Part shown: piece by piece, positions 55,435 to 62,467 of the stretch | Position numbering within the stretch: position 1 is the first letter of the stretch | Layout: each line of letters begins with the position of its first letter | Origin: Brachybacterium epidermidis | GTDB lineage: Bacteria; Actinomycetota; Actinomycetes; Actinomycetales; Dermabacteraceae | Assembly (NCBI RefSeq): GCF_015209585.1 | Contig: NZ_JADEYR010000010.1 | Span: 43,178 to 107,177 of the forward strand | Direction of reading: 5' to 3' | Length of the DNA: 64,000 bases | The notes under the pieces: model-generated | Databases searched by the model: none | Told to the model about the DNA's origin: nothing | What the model saw: only the letters and a program-made list of their open reading frames with translations | Program-made: the position numbers and the translations under genes

Positions 55435-55851
55435 ATGACCATCGTCGTCGGGTACTCACCGTCCGGCCAGGGCAGAGCGGCGCTCCACGCCGCTCTCAGA
55501 CATGCGGTGCGGGTCGGCGAGGACCTGGTGGTCGCCTCTCACCTGTACAACGATCCGGAGACGGGACCGGCAGTCGCCTCTGAGCAGACCGTGCTCGCGG
55601 ACTGCCGCGCCACGGGCCTCGACCTGCCGGAGATCACCGTGCGCAGCTGTGACACGAGGGACGTCGGTGAGTTCCTGCTGGATCTCTCCGCAGAGATCGA
55701 GGCCACGCTGGTGGTGATCGGGCTGCACCGCAAGTCACCGATCGGCAAGCTCAACCTGGGAGCCTCCGCACGTCGCGTCGTCCTGGGGGCCTCCTGTCCG
55801 GTTCTCGCGGTCAAGGACGATCCGACAGCTGCCGCGGACATCCGGGAATAA
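55435..55851 (+). CDS. Universal stress protein (UspA family)
   Basis: 138 aa. ATG 55435 with GAGGAGG upstream. Rossmann-like Usp fold: MTIVVGYSPSGQGRAALHAA at the start and the ATP-binding C-terminal motif GLHRKSPIGKLNLGASARRVVLGASCPVLAV, split as G-x2-G-x9-G with the S/T region. The ATP motif is close to, but not exactly, consensus (SARRV). Role in stress tolerance is inferred from family. Confidence 0.9.
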   Translation: MTIVVGYSPSGQGRAALHAALRHAVRVGEDLVVASHLYNDPETGPAVASEQTVLADCRATGLDLPEITVRSCDTRDVGEFLLDLSAEIEATLVVIGLHRKSPIGKLNLGASARRVVLGASCPVLAVKDDPTAAADIRE

Positions 55852-55870
55852 CGCCGCTCACGAGGCGTTA
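55849..55870 (+). terminator. Possible terminator after the universal stress gene
   Basis: TAACGCC/GGCGTTA arms with an 8-nt loop, using the stop codon as part of the stem. It overlaps a -10-like TATACT (55869-55874) of the sigA leader, so its role is uncertain. Confidence 0.4.
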
Positions 55871-55874
55871 TACT
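55869..55874 (+). promoter_or_regulatory. Candidate -10 box (TATACT) for sigA
   Basis: TATACT is a near-consensus -10 at the start of the 179-nt USP-sigA gap. It would give sigA an untranslated leader of about 155 nt. No -35 could be assigned. Confidence 0.4.
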
Positions 55875-56030
55875 TCCATGGCTTGACGGCATCGCGCCTT
55901 TGCGCGCCGTGAAACCGGAAAAGGATCCGGGAACGCGGCACGGGCGCGGCATCCGCAGGCCGCGCTGAGACGACTGATCGCCCGAGCTGAACGGCGCACC
56001 ACTGGGTGCGCCATCGGAAGAAGGAACTCT

Positions 56031-57431
56031 GTGACCTCCTCCAAGACCGCTGAGACCGCTGACGCCCCGATCGACGAGACCGAGAAGGCGGCCGCGGGCA
56101 CCCGTGCCCGCACGTCGGCATCCAAGAAGTCCACCGGCGGCACCGCGAAGGCGGCCACCGCCAGCCGTCGGAGCTCCAGGGCCGCCAAGGGGAAGGCCGC
56201 CGAGGAGACCGCAGCCGACGTCGCCGAAGGCACCGAGGACGGCTCCGACGCCCCCGCAGAGACCGAGGCCCCGGCCAAGAAGGCCCCCGCCAAGTCCCGG
56301 ACCGCCGCCAGGAAGAAGACGGCCGCGGCCAAGGAGGACAAGGACGAGGAGAAAATCGAGGGCGAGGACCCGGCCACCGAGGGTGAGGACGCCGAGGCCG
56401 AGAAGGACGCCGCCTCCGGTGACGAGTCGGTCGAGGAGTCCGGCGGTTTCGTGTTCTCCGCTGCGGAGGACGACTCCCCGGCCCAGCAGGTCGTCACCGC
56501 CGGCGCCACGGCCGATCCGGTCAAGGACTACCTCAAGCAGATCGGCAAGGTCGCACTGTTGAACGCCGCGCAGGAGGTGGAGCTGGCCGAGCGCATCGAG
56601 GCGGGCCTCTACGCGGAGCAGAAGCTGAAGAACGACGAGTCCCTCACGGGCAGGGACGGCCGCCTCACGAAGGCTGGCCGTGAGATGACGATCATCGCCG
56701 AGGACGGCCGCGCCGCCAAGGACCACCTGCTGGAGGCGAACCTGCGCCTGGTGGTGTCCCTGGCCAAGCGCTACACCGGCCGCGGCATGCTGTTCCTGGA
56801 CCTGATCCAGGAGGGCAACCTGGGTCTGATCCGCGCTGTCGAGAAGTTCGACTACACCAAGGGCTACAAGTTCTCCACCTACGCCACGTGGTGGATCCGC
56901 CAGGCCATCACCCGCGCCATGGCGGACCAGGCCCGCACCATCCGCATCCCCGTGCACATGGTCGAGGTCATCAACAAGCTGGCCCGTGTGCAGCGGCAAA
57001 TGCTGCAGGACCTGGGCCGGGAACCCACCCCGGAGGAGCTCGCCAAGGAGCTCGACATGACCCCCGAGAAGGTCGTCGAGGTCCAGAAGTACGGCCGCGA
57101 GCCGATCTCCCTGCACACCCCGCTGGGTGAGGACGGCGACAGCGAGTTCGGCGACCTCATCGAGGACTCCGAGGCCGTCGTCCCGGCTGACGCGGTGAGC
57201 TTCACCCTGCTGCAGGAGCAGCTGCACTCCGTGCTGGACACCCTGTCCGAGCGGGAGGCAGGCGTGGTCTCCATGCGCTTCGGCCTCGAGGACGGCCAGC
57301 CCAAGACCCTGGACGAGATCGGCAAGGTCTACGGCGTGACCCGGGAGCGGATCCGCCAGATCGAGTCCAAGACCATGTCCAAGCTGCGCCACCCCTCGCG
57401 CTCGCAGGTGCTGCGCGACTACCTCGACTGA
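56031..57431 (+). CDS. sigA: Primary RNA polymerase sigma factor
   Basis: 466 aa. GTG 56031 with AAGGA 7 nt upstream. Residues 1-140 alternate Lys/Ala-rich and acidic segments, the extended N-terminus of actinobacterial SigA/HrdB. Sigma-70 domains follow: region 1.2 ([18 protein letters not shown]), 2 with the -10 reading segment ([19 protein letters not shown]), 3, and 4.2 ([19 protein letters not shown]). It directs RNA polymerase to housekeeping promoters, including the TANNNT boxes noted here. The accessory element begins within 130 nt of its stop. Confidence 0.97.
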   Translation: MTSSKTAETADAPIDETEKAAAGTRARTSASKKSTGGTAKAATASRRSSRAAKGKAAEETAADVAEGTEDGSDAPAETEAPAKKAPAKSRTAARKKTAAAKEDKDEEKIEGEDPATEGEDAEAEKDAASGDESVEESGGFVFSAAEDDSPAQQVVTAGATADPVKDYLKQIGKVALLNAAQEVELAERIEAGLYAEQKLKNDESLTGRDGRLTKAGREMTIIAEDGRAAKDHLLEANLRLVVSLAKRYTGRGMLFLDLIQEGNLGLIRAVEKFDYTKGYKFSTYATWWIRQAITRAMADQARTIRIPVHMVEVINKLARVQRQMLQDLGREPTPEELAKELDMTPEKVVEVQKYGREPISLHTPLGEDGDSEFGDLIEDSEAVVPADAVSFTLLQEQLHSVLDTLSEREAGVVSMRFGLEDGQPKTLDEIGKVYGVTRERIRQIESKTMSKLRHPSRSQVLRDYLD

Positions 57432-57455
57432 GGTTTCGGAGCGGGTCTAGCGTTT

Positions 57456-57493
57456 GAGCAGGTCAGGCACTGTATTTGGTGCCTGGCCCGCTC
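57456..57493 (+). terminator. sigA terminator; boundary of accessory element
   Basis: GAGCAGGTCAGGCAC pairs with GTGCCTGGCCCGCTC (two mismatches) across a T-rich loop. It lies 25 nt after the sigA stop. The gap 57432-57559 probably holds the left attachment site, but I cannot delimit it without the right end. Confidence 0.65.
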
Positions 57494-57547
57494 AGTATCG
57501 CACAGCACAGCGCTCCTAGTCCAGATATCAATGTCGGTGTGTCGGGG

Positions 57548-57553
57548 TAGGAT
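57548..57553 (+). promoter_or_regulatory. -10 box (TAGGAT) of a leaderless integrase promoter
   Basis: TAGGAT lies 6 nt before ATG 57560; no Shine-Dalgarno sequence. The element thus uses the same start architecture as host genes. Confidence 0.5.
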
Positions 57554-57559
57554 CAGGGC

Positions 57560-58465
57560 ATGACGACGCCCGACCCGTACGAGACCATGAGCCTCATCGA
57601 CTCGTGGATCGTCGCGCTGCGCGCCGCTCGGAAGTCTCCGGCGACGATCAAGCAGTACACCGATGGGCTGCGACAGTTCGCCGACTGGGCCGAAGACACC
57701 GGCGTCCCCCCGCACCTGGACCGCGCCACCGTCAACGCGTTCTCCGCCCACCTGCTCGACCTCGGCCGCGAACCCGCCACCGTCCGTGCCCGGCAGCTGT
57801 CCCTGAAGCGGTACTCCGCATGGCTGGCCGACGAGGGCGAGATACCCGAGGACCGCTTGATCGGGCTCAAGTCCGCCAAGCTCGACTCCAAGGTGGTCGA
57901 ACCGCTCACCGAGGACGAGATACGGGCACTACTGAAGTCCTGCGCGACCGGTGACCAGTTCCGCGCCCGCCGCGATACCGCCATCGTCCGGTTCATGCTC
58001 GAGACCGGCGCCAGGGCGGGGGAGACCGCCGCCCTGACCGTCTCCGGCGTGGACCTGATCGAAGGCCGCGCCGTCATCGTCCGCGGCAAGGGCGGCAAGG
58101 GCCGCACCGTCCCGTTCGGCCCGAACACCGGCCAGGCCATCGACAGGTACGTCCGCACCCGCCGCACCCATCGCCTCGCAGACACCGACGCGCTATGGCT
58201 CGGAGACCGCGGCAAGCCGTTCTCCTACGACGGACTCCACAAGGCCCTGCGCGAGCGCGCCGTCGCCGCCGGGATCGACCGGTTCCACCCGCACCTGTTG
58301 CGCCACACCGCCGCTCATCGCTGGCTCGCCGCCGGCGGTTCCGAGAACGGACTCATGGCTGGGGCCGGCTGGACCCGCCCCGACATGCTGGTGCGCTATA
58401 CGAAGGCCCAATCCGAAGCGCGAGCAGCCGACGAAGCCCGCCGCCTCAACCTGGGCGAGTTCTGA
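57560..58465 (+). CDS. Tyrosine recombinase / integrase
   Basis: 301 aa. An N-terminal SAM-like core-binding domain (about 10-95) precedes the catalytic domain (about 115-295). The full catalytic set is visible: Arg152 (GARAGE), Lys in the RGKGGKGR hairpin, His245-x-x-Arg248 (HPHLLRH), Trp271 in the His/Trp position, and nucleophile Tyr280. It resembles XerC/D-type recombinases in size. Position at the element's edge beside the host gene sigA fits an integrase cutting within the adjacent attachment site. A chromosomal XerC is less likely because of the mobile neighbours. Confidence 0.92.
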   Translation: MTTPDPYETMSLIDSWIVALRAARKSPATIKQYTDGLRQFADWAEDTGVPPHLDRATVNAFSAHLLDLGREPATVRARQLSLKRYSAWLADEGEIPEDRLIGLKSAKLDSKVVEPLTEDEIRALLKSCATGDQFRARRDTAIVRFMLETGARAGETAALTVSGVDLIEGRAVIVRGKGGKGRTVPFGPNTGQAIDRYVRTRRTHRLADTDALWLGDRGKPFSYDGLHKALRERAVAAGIDRFHPHLLRHTAAHRWLAAGGSENGLMAGAGWTRPDMLVRYTKAQSEARAADEARRLNLGEF

Positions 58466-58509
58466 CCACACACCACGATTCAGGGCTACGCAATGCAACA
58501 GCACCCGTG

Positions 58510-58515
58510 TAGTCT
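58510..58515 (+). promoter_or_regulatory. Candidate -10 box (TAGTCT) for the element operon
   Basis: TAGTCT lies in the gap after the integrase gene and implies a leader of about 155 nt before the HTH gene at 58678. No clear -35. Confidence 0.4.
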
Positions 58516-58521
58516 GGAACC

Positions 58522-58665
58522 GAAGGTAGCCCCGTAGCCGAGTCCGGCCGCTAAGCGGGGGAAACGAAAGCCCAGCGAATCTGAAGGCATCCAACCGCAT
58601 CACGTGGGAAGGCCGGGACCGGACCAGTCCTCGACCCACGGAGCCGCGGCAGAGCAAGTATCTGC
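58522..58665 (+). ncRNA. Candidate structured leader RNA of the element operon
   Basis: The noncoding stretch after the TAGTCT box can fold into several helices: CCCCG (58530-58534) with CGGGG (58556-58560) enclosing a GCCG-AGTC-CGGC hairpin, and CGTGGG (58593-58598) with CCCACG (58634-58639) enclosing GGAC/GTCC. Purine-rich joining segments (GGGGGAAACGAAAG) sit between them. Order and wording (GCCGAGTC, then a G-run, then CGAATC) loosely recall the ydaO/c-di-AMP riboswitch, but I cannot confirm that family. A riboswitch, an attenuator or phage anti-termination RNA are all possible. Confidence 0.35.
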
Positions 58666-58677
58666 CAGGAGCTCCCC

Positions 58678-58884
58678 GTGCGCACCGATGCACCACAAAC
58701 CCTGCTGACCCCAGCCGAGGCCGCTGACTACCTCCACGTTCACCCCGAGACCATCCGCCGGCGAATCCGCCGCGGCGAACTGCGCGCCTACCGAATCGGT
58801 CCCCGCGCCGTCCGCATTGACGTGCGAGACCTCCAAGCGTCTGCACGGCCCATCAGCGCCACCACCGGTGGTGAGCGCCGATGA
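58678..58884 (+). CDS. Excisionase-like helix-turn-helix protein
   Basis: 68 aa. GTG 58678 with CAGGAG 7 nt upstream. Almost the whole protein is one MerR-like/AlpA-type winged helix: LLTPAEAADYLHVHPETIRRRIRRGELRAYRIG, then RAVRIDVRDL. Such small proteins act as recombination directionality factors or as regulators of mobile elements. It lies just behind the integrase and leads the operon; its stop overlaps the next gene by 4 nt. Confidence 0.8.
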   Translation: MRTDAPQTLLTPAEAADYLHVHPETIRRRIRRGELRAYRIGPRAVRIDVRDLQASARPISATTGGERR

Positions 58885-59117
58885 CCGCCACCCCTGCAGA
58901 GCGCAAGCTCATCGGCTCCATCGCCGCCCACCAGTCCTGGGCGAACACCCCCGACCGTGCCAAGCGAACCGCGCCCGCACGGGCAGCACTCGACGCGAAG
59001 TTCCTCGCCGAAGCCGACGGCGACCCCGCCCGCGCCGAGAACCTGCGCCGCGCCCACTACAAGCGCCTCGCCCTGAAGTCCGCACAGGCCCGCCGCCGAG
59101 GCGGTGACGCCGCGTGA
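58881..59117 (+). CDS. Small basic helical protein, mobile-element type
   Basis: 78 aa. ATG 58881 overlaps the HTH gene (ATGA). Mostly helical, Ala/Arg/Lys-rich, with AAHQSWANTPDRAKRTAPAR and LDAKFLAEADGDPARAENLRRAHYKRLALK as separate segments. Similar proteins seem familiar from actinobacterial integrative elements, but I know no function. The basic charge suggests DNA or RNA contact (inference). Confidence 0.65.
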   Translation: MTATPAERKLIGSIAAHQSWANTPDRAKRTAPARAALDAKFLAEADGDPARAENLRRAHYKRLALKSAQARRRGGDAA

Positions 59118-59425
59118 CCCAGGCACGAGAAAACCGCCCCAGCCCGGCGGCTGAGACGGCTCCCGAAAGCGTTGTGGCGACGCACCCCCAGGATACCGGG
59201 CACCTCCGGACACCGCATCTCACCCGCACCGAGGTGCTCGACGCGCTCCCCGCCTACGTCCTCATCCTCAAGACCGGGCACGGCCGCATCAGCCGCCGTG
59301 TCTACCTCACCCTCGACGCGGCCGCGAAAGCCGCCCAGCGCGCCGAAGCGCGCGGCCACGCCGCCAGCCTCGAGTTCGTCCGCCTCATCCCCACCAGCAC
59401 CCTCGAGAACGGGGGTGCGCGATGA
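59114..59425 (+). CDS. Small unknown protein of the element
   Basis: 103 aa. GTG 59114 overlaps the previous stop. A disordered N-terminus (1-35) is followed by a compact alpha/beta-looking segment (VLDALPAYVLILKTGHGRISRRVYLTLDAAAKAAQRAEARG). No known family recognised. It ends 4 nt into the primase gene. Confidence 0.6.
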   Translation: MTQARENRPSPAAETAPESVVATHPQDTGHLRTPHLTRTEVLDALPAYVLILKTGHGRISRRVYLTLDAAAKAAQRAEARGHAASLEFVRLIPTSTLENGGAR

Positions 59426-60366
59426 CGATTACGCCGACGCTTACACCCCTTGCGGGAGCACTCGAAGCCGCCCGCCGAGGATGGCGCCTCATCCGCCTCG
59501 AGCCCGCCGGGAAGACCCCCGCAGGCCCCTGGCGCGGCCGCGACACCCACGACACCGCCACGATCACGCAATGGTGGACCGGCGACGCCTCACCGAACTA
59601 CGGCATCGTCGCAGACGCATCCGGGCTGCTCATCCTCGACGAGGACACCCCCGGCACGCTCGACCGGTGGGAAGCACAGCACGGGCCGCTCCCGCCGACG
59701 TTCACCGTCACCACCGGGAAGGGTCGCCACCTCTACTACGACGCCGGCGACCACCGCTACGGCAACGCCTCCCCGTTCCGAGCCGACGGCCTCGACGTCG
59801 ACGTGCGCGGCGCCGGCTACGTCGTCGGCCCCGGCAGCATCCACGCCGCCACCGGGACGGTCTACACGGTCGTCGACGACCGGGCGCCCGCCCCCGTCCC
59901 GCCGGCACTCCACGCCTACCTCACCGCCCCGCGGGCACAGCAAGCCGAGCCCACAGCCGTAACTCCCCCCGCGCCGCCGACAGGCGATGACCCGTGGCTC
60001 ACCGCCGCGATCACCGGGGCCCTGCAGGACCTCACCGACACCGCGACCATGCCTGAAGGTGCCGTCGACCGGCACGGCAACACGTGGGAAACCGGCGCGC
60101 TGCACGCACGCGCCTGCAGGCTGCTCGAGCTGTCCAACACAGACCCCGGCATCTACCCGCGTGCGCAGGCCCGAGCCGACTACCTCGCCGCCGCCCCCGC
60201 CGGCCACGAAACCCGGTTCGCTCACCACTGGGACAGCGCGGTGCAACAGGTCGGGGACCGGCCCGCCACGCGCCCCGAACCTCGCCCCCAATCCCTCGCA
60301 GCAGAGTTCGGCATCACCCCCGAAACGATCCCGACCAGGCTCCTACTCACCGGGGACCCCCGGTGA
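59422..60366 (+). CDS. Primase-polymerase (PrimPol/AEP) domain protein
   Basis: 314 aa; ATG 59422 overlaps the previous stop. N-terminal PrimPol domain (about 10-170): metal-binding hxDxD motif LLILDEDTPG (Asp73, Asp75), TTGKGRHLYY, and the GYVVGPGSIH motif (His141). Such domains prime and extend DNA in phages and plasmids. The C-terminal part (about 190-300) is helical. The frame ends GDPR then TGA at 60364, immediately after a C5 run. The ATPase domain continues without a break in the +1 frame, so the natural product may be a 722-aa fusion. Confidence 0.88.
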   Translation: MTITPTLTPLAGALEAARRGWRLIRLEPAGKTPAGPWRGRDTHDTATITQWWTGDASPNYGIVADASGLLILDEDTPGTLDRWEAQHGPLPPTFTVTTGKGRHLYYDAGDHRYGNASPFRADGLDVDVRGAGYVVGPGSIHAATGTVYTVVDDRAPAPVPPALHAYLTAPRAQQAEPTAVTPPAPPTGDDPWLTAAITGALQDLTDTATMPEGAVDRHGNTWETGALHARACRLLELSNTDPGIYPRAQARADYLAAAPAGHETRFAHHWDSAVQQVGDRPATRPEPRPQSLAAEFGITPETIPTRLLLTGDPR

Positions 60367-61591
60367 CTCGGACCAGCGCCCAACGCCGACCCTCGACCGG
60401 TTCGCACCCCTCGACTGGACAGACGTACTCGACGGGCCCCCACCAGCCGAGGAATGGGTGCTGTGGCCCCTCGCCGAACGCGGCCAATCCGTGTCCCTCT
60501 ACTCAGCCCCCAAGGCCGGGAAATCCCTGCTGATCCTCGACCTGCTCACCCGCGCCACCACCGGCCACCGCACCCTCGGAGGACCCCCGGCACCACCGAT
60601 CCGGGTGCTCTACCTCGACGCCGAGAACACCCGGAAGGACCTGCGGAAGCGACTGCACGACATGGACGCCGACCCCGACCAGCTCCACGACCTGATCTAC
60701 CTGTCCTTCCCACCCCTCGCCCCCCTGGACACCACCCGCGGCGCCGCCGAACTGCTCGCACTCGTCGACCAGCACCACCCCGACCTCGTCATCATCGACA
60801 CCGTCTCCCGGTACATCGACGGCCCCGAGAACGACGCCGACACCTGGCTGAACATCTACCGCCTCGCCCTGGCACCCCTCAAAGCCCGCGAAGTCGCCGT
60901 GATCCGACTCGACCACGCCGGTAAAGACGCCGACCGCGGCGAACGCGGCAGCAGCGCCAAGAACGGCGACGTGGACGCCTCATGGCAACTCACCTACGAC
61001 GAACGCCGACAGACCCGCACCCTCGTGCGGAAACTGACCCGGACCGGCAACGGCCCCGACCGGCTCGTCCTGAACATCCTCACCGCCCCGCTGCGCCACG
61101 AACCCGCATCCCCCCTCGATCCTGCGGCCGATCCCGTCTCCCACATCATCCGGAAACTCGACGAGCTCGGAGCCGATCCCGGCATCGGATTCAAGCTCGC
61201 CGGCCCCCTGCTGCGCGACAACGGACACGGCGGTTTCAGGAACGATCTGCTGCGCGAAGCTCTCCGCCGACGCAAGGCCCGGCAGGGTGACCCCGAAGGT
61301 GACCCCGGCACCCCTGAAACCACCCCCTCGGGGTCACCTCCACAGGGTGACCCCGCACCCCGGGTCACCTCCACCGAAATACCAGGCCACACGGTGACCC
61401 CACCCTCGGGGTCACCCCGGGTCACCCAAGTATCGGCCCCACGTGACCCCGGCTCCCCCCTCCCTATAGGGGAGCCGGTCGGGTCACCCTCGCAGGGAAG
61501 AGGGTCACCCACCCTCTGCGAGAGCTGTGGAGACCCCCTCACCGACACCACCGCCACGGTCCACACCAGCTGCGAAGGCGGTGTCGCATGA
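60362..61591 (+). CDS. RecA-fold replicative ATPase/helicase (RepA-like), start unclear
   Basis: 409 aa counting from the junction codon 60362. In this frame there is no ATG, GTG or TTG between 60163 and 60458, and the conserved opening (FAPLDWTDVLDGPPPAEEW) precedes 60458. It is probably reached by +1 frameshifting from the primase, or one base is wrong. Walker A APKAGKSLL, Walker B LVIIDTVSRYI, and a sensor region IRLDHAGKDADRGERGSSAKNGDVD match the hexameric RepA/GP4-like AAA group. The tail (about 310-409) is Gly/Pro/Ser-rich, encoded by the heptamer array, and ends in a Cys-x2-Cys motif. Confidence 0.82.
   Translation, partial: GDSDQRPTPTLDRFAPLDWTDVLDGPPPAEEWVLWPLAERGQSVSLYSAPKAGKSLLILDLLTRATTGHRTLGGPPAPPIRVLYLDAENTRKDLRKRLHDMDADPDQLHDLIYLSFPPLAPLDTTRGAAELLALVDQHHPDLVIIDTVSRYIDGPENDADTWLNIYRLALAPLKAREVAVIRLDHAGKDADRGERGSSAKNGDVDASWQLTYDERRQTRTLVRKLTRTGNGPDRLVLNILTAPLRHEPASPLDPAADPVSHIIRKLDELGADPGIGFKLAGPLLRDNGHGGFRNDLLREALRRRKARQGDPEGDPGTPETTPSGSPPQGDPAPRVTSTEIPGHTVTPPSGSPRVTQVSAPRDPGSPLPIGEPVGSPSQGRGSPTLCESCGDPLTDTTATVHTSCEGGVA
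61286..61509. repeat. Iteron-like array of GGTGACC/GGTCACC heptamers
   Basis: Ten exact copies in 224 bp. GGTGACC starts at 61286, 61298, 61346 and 61393; its complement GGTCACC starts at 61332, 61363, 61410, 61420, 61482 and 61503; one variant, CGTGACC, starts at 61442. They fall inside the ATPase coding region in different codon phases (GDP, GSP, RVT, TVT), so selection appears to act on the DNA. Candidate origin or binding array. Confidence 0.75.
61451..61476. repeat. Inverted repeat inside the heptamer array
   Basis: GGCTCCCC (61451-61458) and GGGGAGCC (61469-61476) flank a 10-nt loop containing CTATA, the most AT-rich patch nearby. It could be a hairpin or a nick or melting site within a replication origin. 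Confidence 0.5.
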
Positions 61592-61818
61592 CCACCCCTT
61601 TGAACCCGACCGTGTACATCCTCGAGCAGCTCGCCTCCGCTGGCCGCGCCTGCCCGTCCTGCAACGCCGACTACACGATCCACCCCGACCCCGACCACAA
61701 GGCCGTGACCACGCTCCGCATCGCCCACGACCGCGGCTGCCCCGTCCTCGCCAGGCGGGCCCGGAACCGTGCCGAGCGTCGCGCTGCAGCCCGCCGCACC
61801 CGACGGGGGAACCGATGA
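61588..61818 (+). CDS. Small Cys-containing basic protein
   Basis: 76 aa. ATG 61588 overlaps the ATPase stop. A possible zinc-binding core (CPSCNADYTIHPDPDH ... HDRGC) is followed by an Arg-rich tail. No known family. Confidence 0.6.
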   Translation: MTTPLNPTVYILEQLASAGRACPSCNADYTIHPDPDHKAVTTLRIAHDRGCPVLARRARNRAERRAAARRTRRGNR

Positions 61819-62156
61819 CCCTCACCATCGGCGTTCCCGACCATGCCCGCGACGAGTGGGAGCAGCTGCACGACACCCTCGCCGCCCACCAGGAACCACC
61901 CCCCTGCGCCGGCCCCGACCGCGACCACTGGACCGGCACCGCAACCCAGCAGCAGCAAGCCGCGGCCCGATGCCTCGACTGCCCCGCCATGGTCGCCTGC
62001 GCCGCCTACGCCCTCACCGCCGGCGAACGGACCGGCACATGGGGCGGACTCACCCCCTCAGACCGCACACCGAAACCCACCAGGAAGGCCACCACCAAGA
62101 AGAAGCACACCCGCAAGAAGCCCACCCCGAAGACCAGGAAGGCGGCGACCCGGTGA
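61815..62156 (+). CDS. WhiB-family iron-sulfur transcription regulator
   Basis: 113 aa. ATG 61815 overlaps the previous stop. The four cluster cysteines are Cys31, Cys53, Cys56 and Cys62 (CLDC then AC), followed by the turn motif TGTWGGLTP (family GxWGG). The C-terminal 30 residues are Lys/Thr/Pro-rich, a likely DNA-binding tail. Phages of actinobacteria carry WhiB proteins that interfere with host WhiB2-controlled division. This copy may act on host sigA-dependent promoters, which is inference. Confidence 0.88.
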   Translation: MTLTIGVPDHARDEWEQLHDTLAAHQEPPPCAGPDRDHWTGTATQQQQAAARCLDCPAMVACAAYALTAGERTGTWGGLTPSDRTPKPTRKATTKKKHTRKKPTPKTRKAATR

Positions 62157-62467
62157 GGACACCCCGCTACCCCAGCACCGAGCTCGACACGTGGGGGCCC
62201 GGCCTCGCCCGAGGCGTCCGCCTCCGCGTCGGACCGCACTCCGTGTTCATCGCCGACAAGCACCTGCACCACGTCATCCGCGAGCTCCAAGACCACGCCG
62301 TGACGCTGCGGCGAGAGCGCGACCCCGACGGGAACCACCGCACCCTCGCCGAGTGGCGGAACCTCGCCCGCGTCCGCGGCGTCGTCATCACCGCGCTCGA
62401 GCACCAGCTCGAAGCGGCCAAGAACTCCCCGGCATCCGCCGAGGACCACCGAAAGGAAACAGCATGA
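62153..62467 (+). CDS. Unknown small protein of the element
   Basis: 104 aa. GTG 62153 overlaps the whiB stop. Segment GVRLRVGPHSVFIADKHLHHVIRELQDHAV is followed by a helical part rich in Arg/Glu. No family recognised. Confidence 0.6.
   Translation: MRTPRYPSTELDTWGPGLARGVRLRVGPHSVFIADKHLHHVIRELQDHAVTLRRERDPDGNHRTLAEWRNLARVRGVVITALEHQLEAAKNSPASAEDHRKETA

Noticed and set aside
57432..57559. Exact left attachment site core
   Set aside because: The right junction is outside the window, so no direct repeat can be identified.
58522..58665. Firm ydaO/c-di-AMP riboswitch call
   Set aside because: Resemblance is limited to a few short words; key helices could not be matched with confidence.
59987..60361. 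ATG 59987 or GTG 60161 as ATPase start
   Set aside because: The region from there to the junction is the Pro/Ser/Arg-rich shadow of the primase frame; it does not look like protein.
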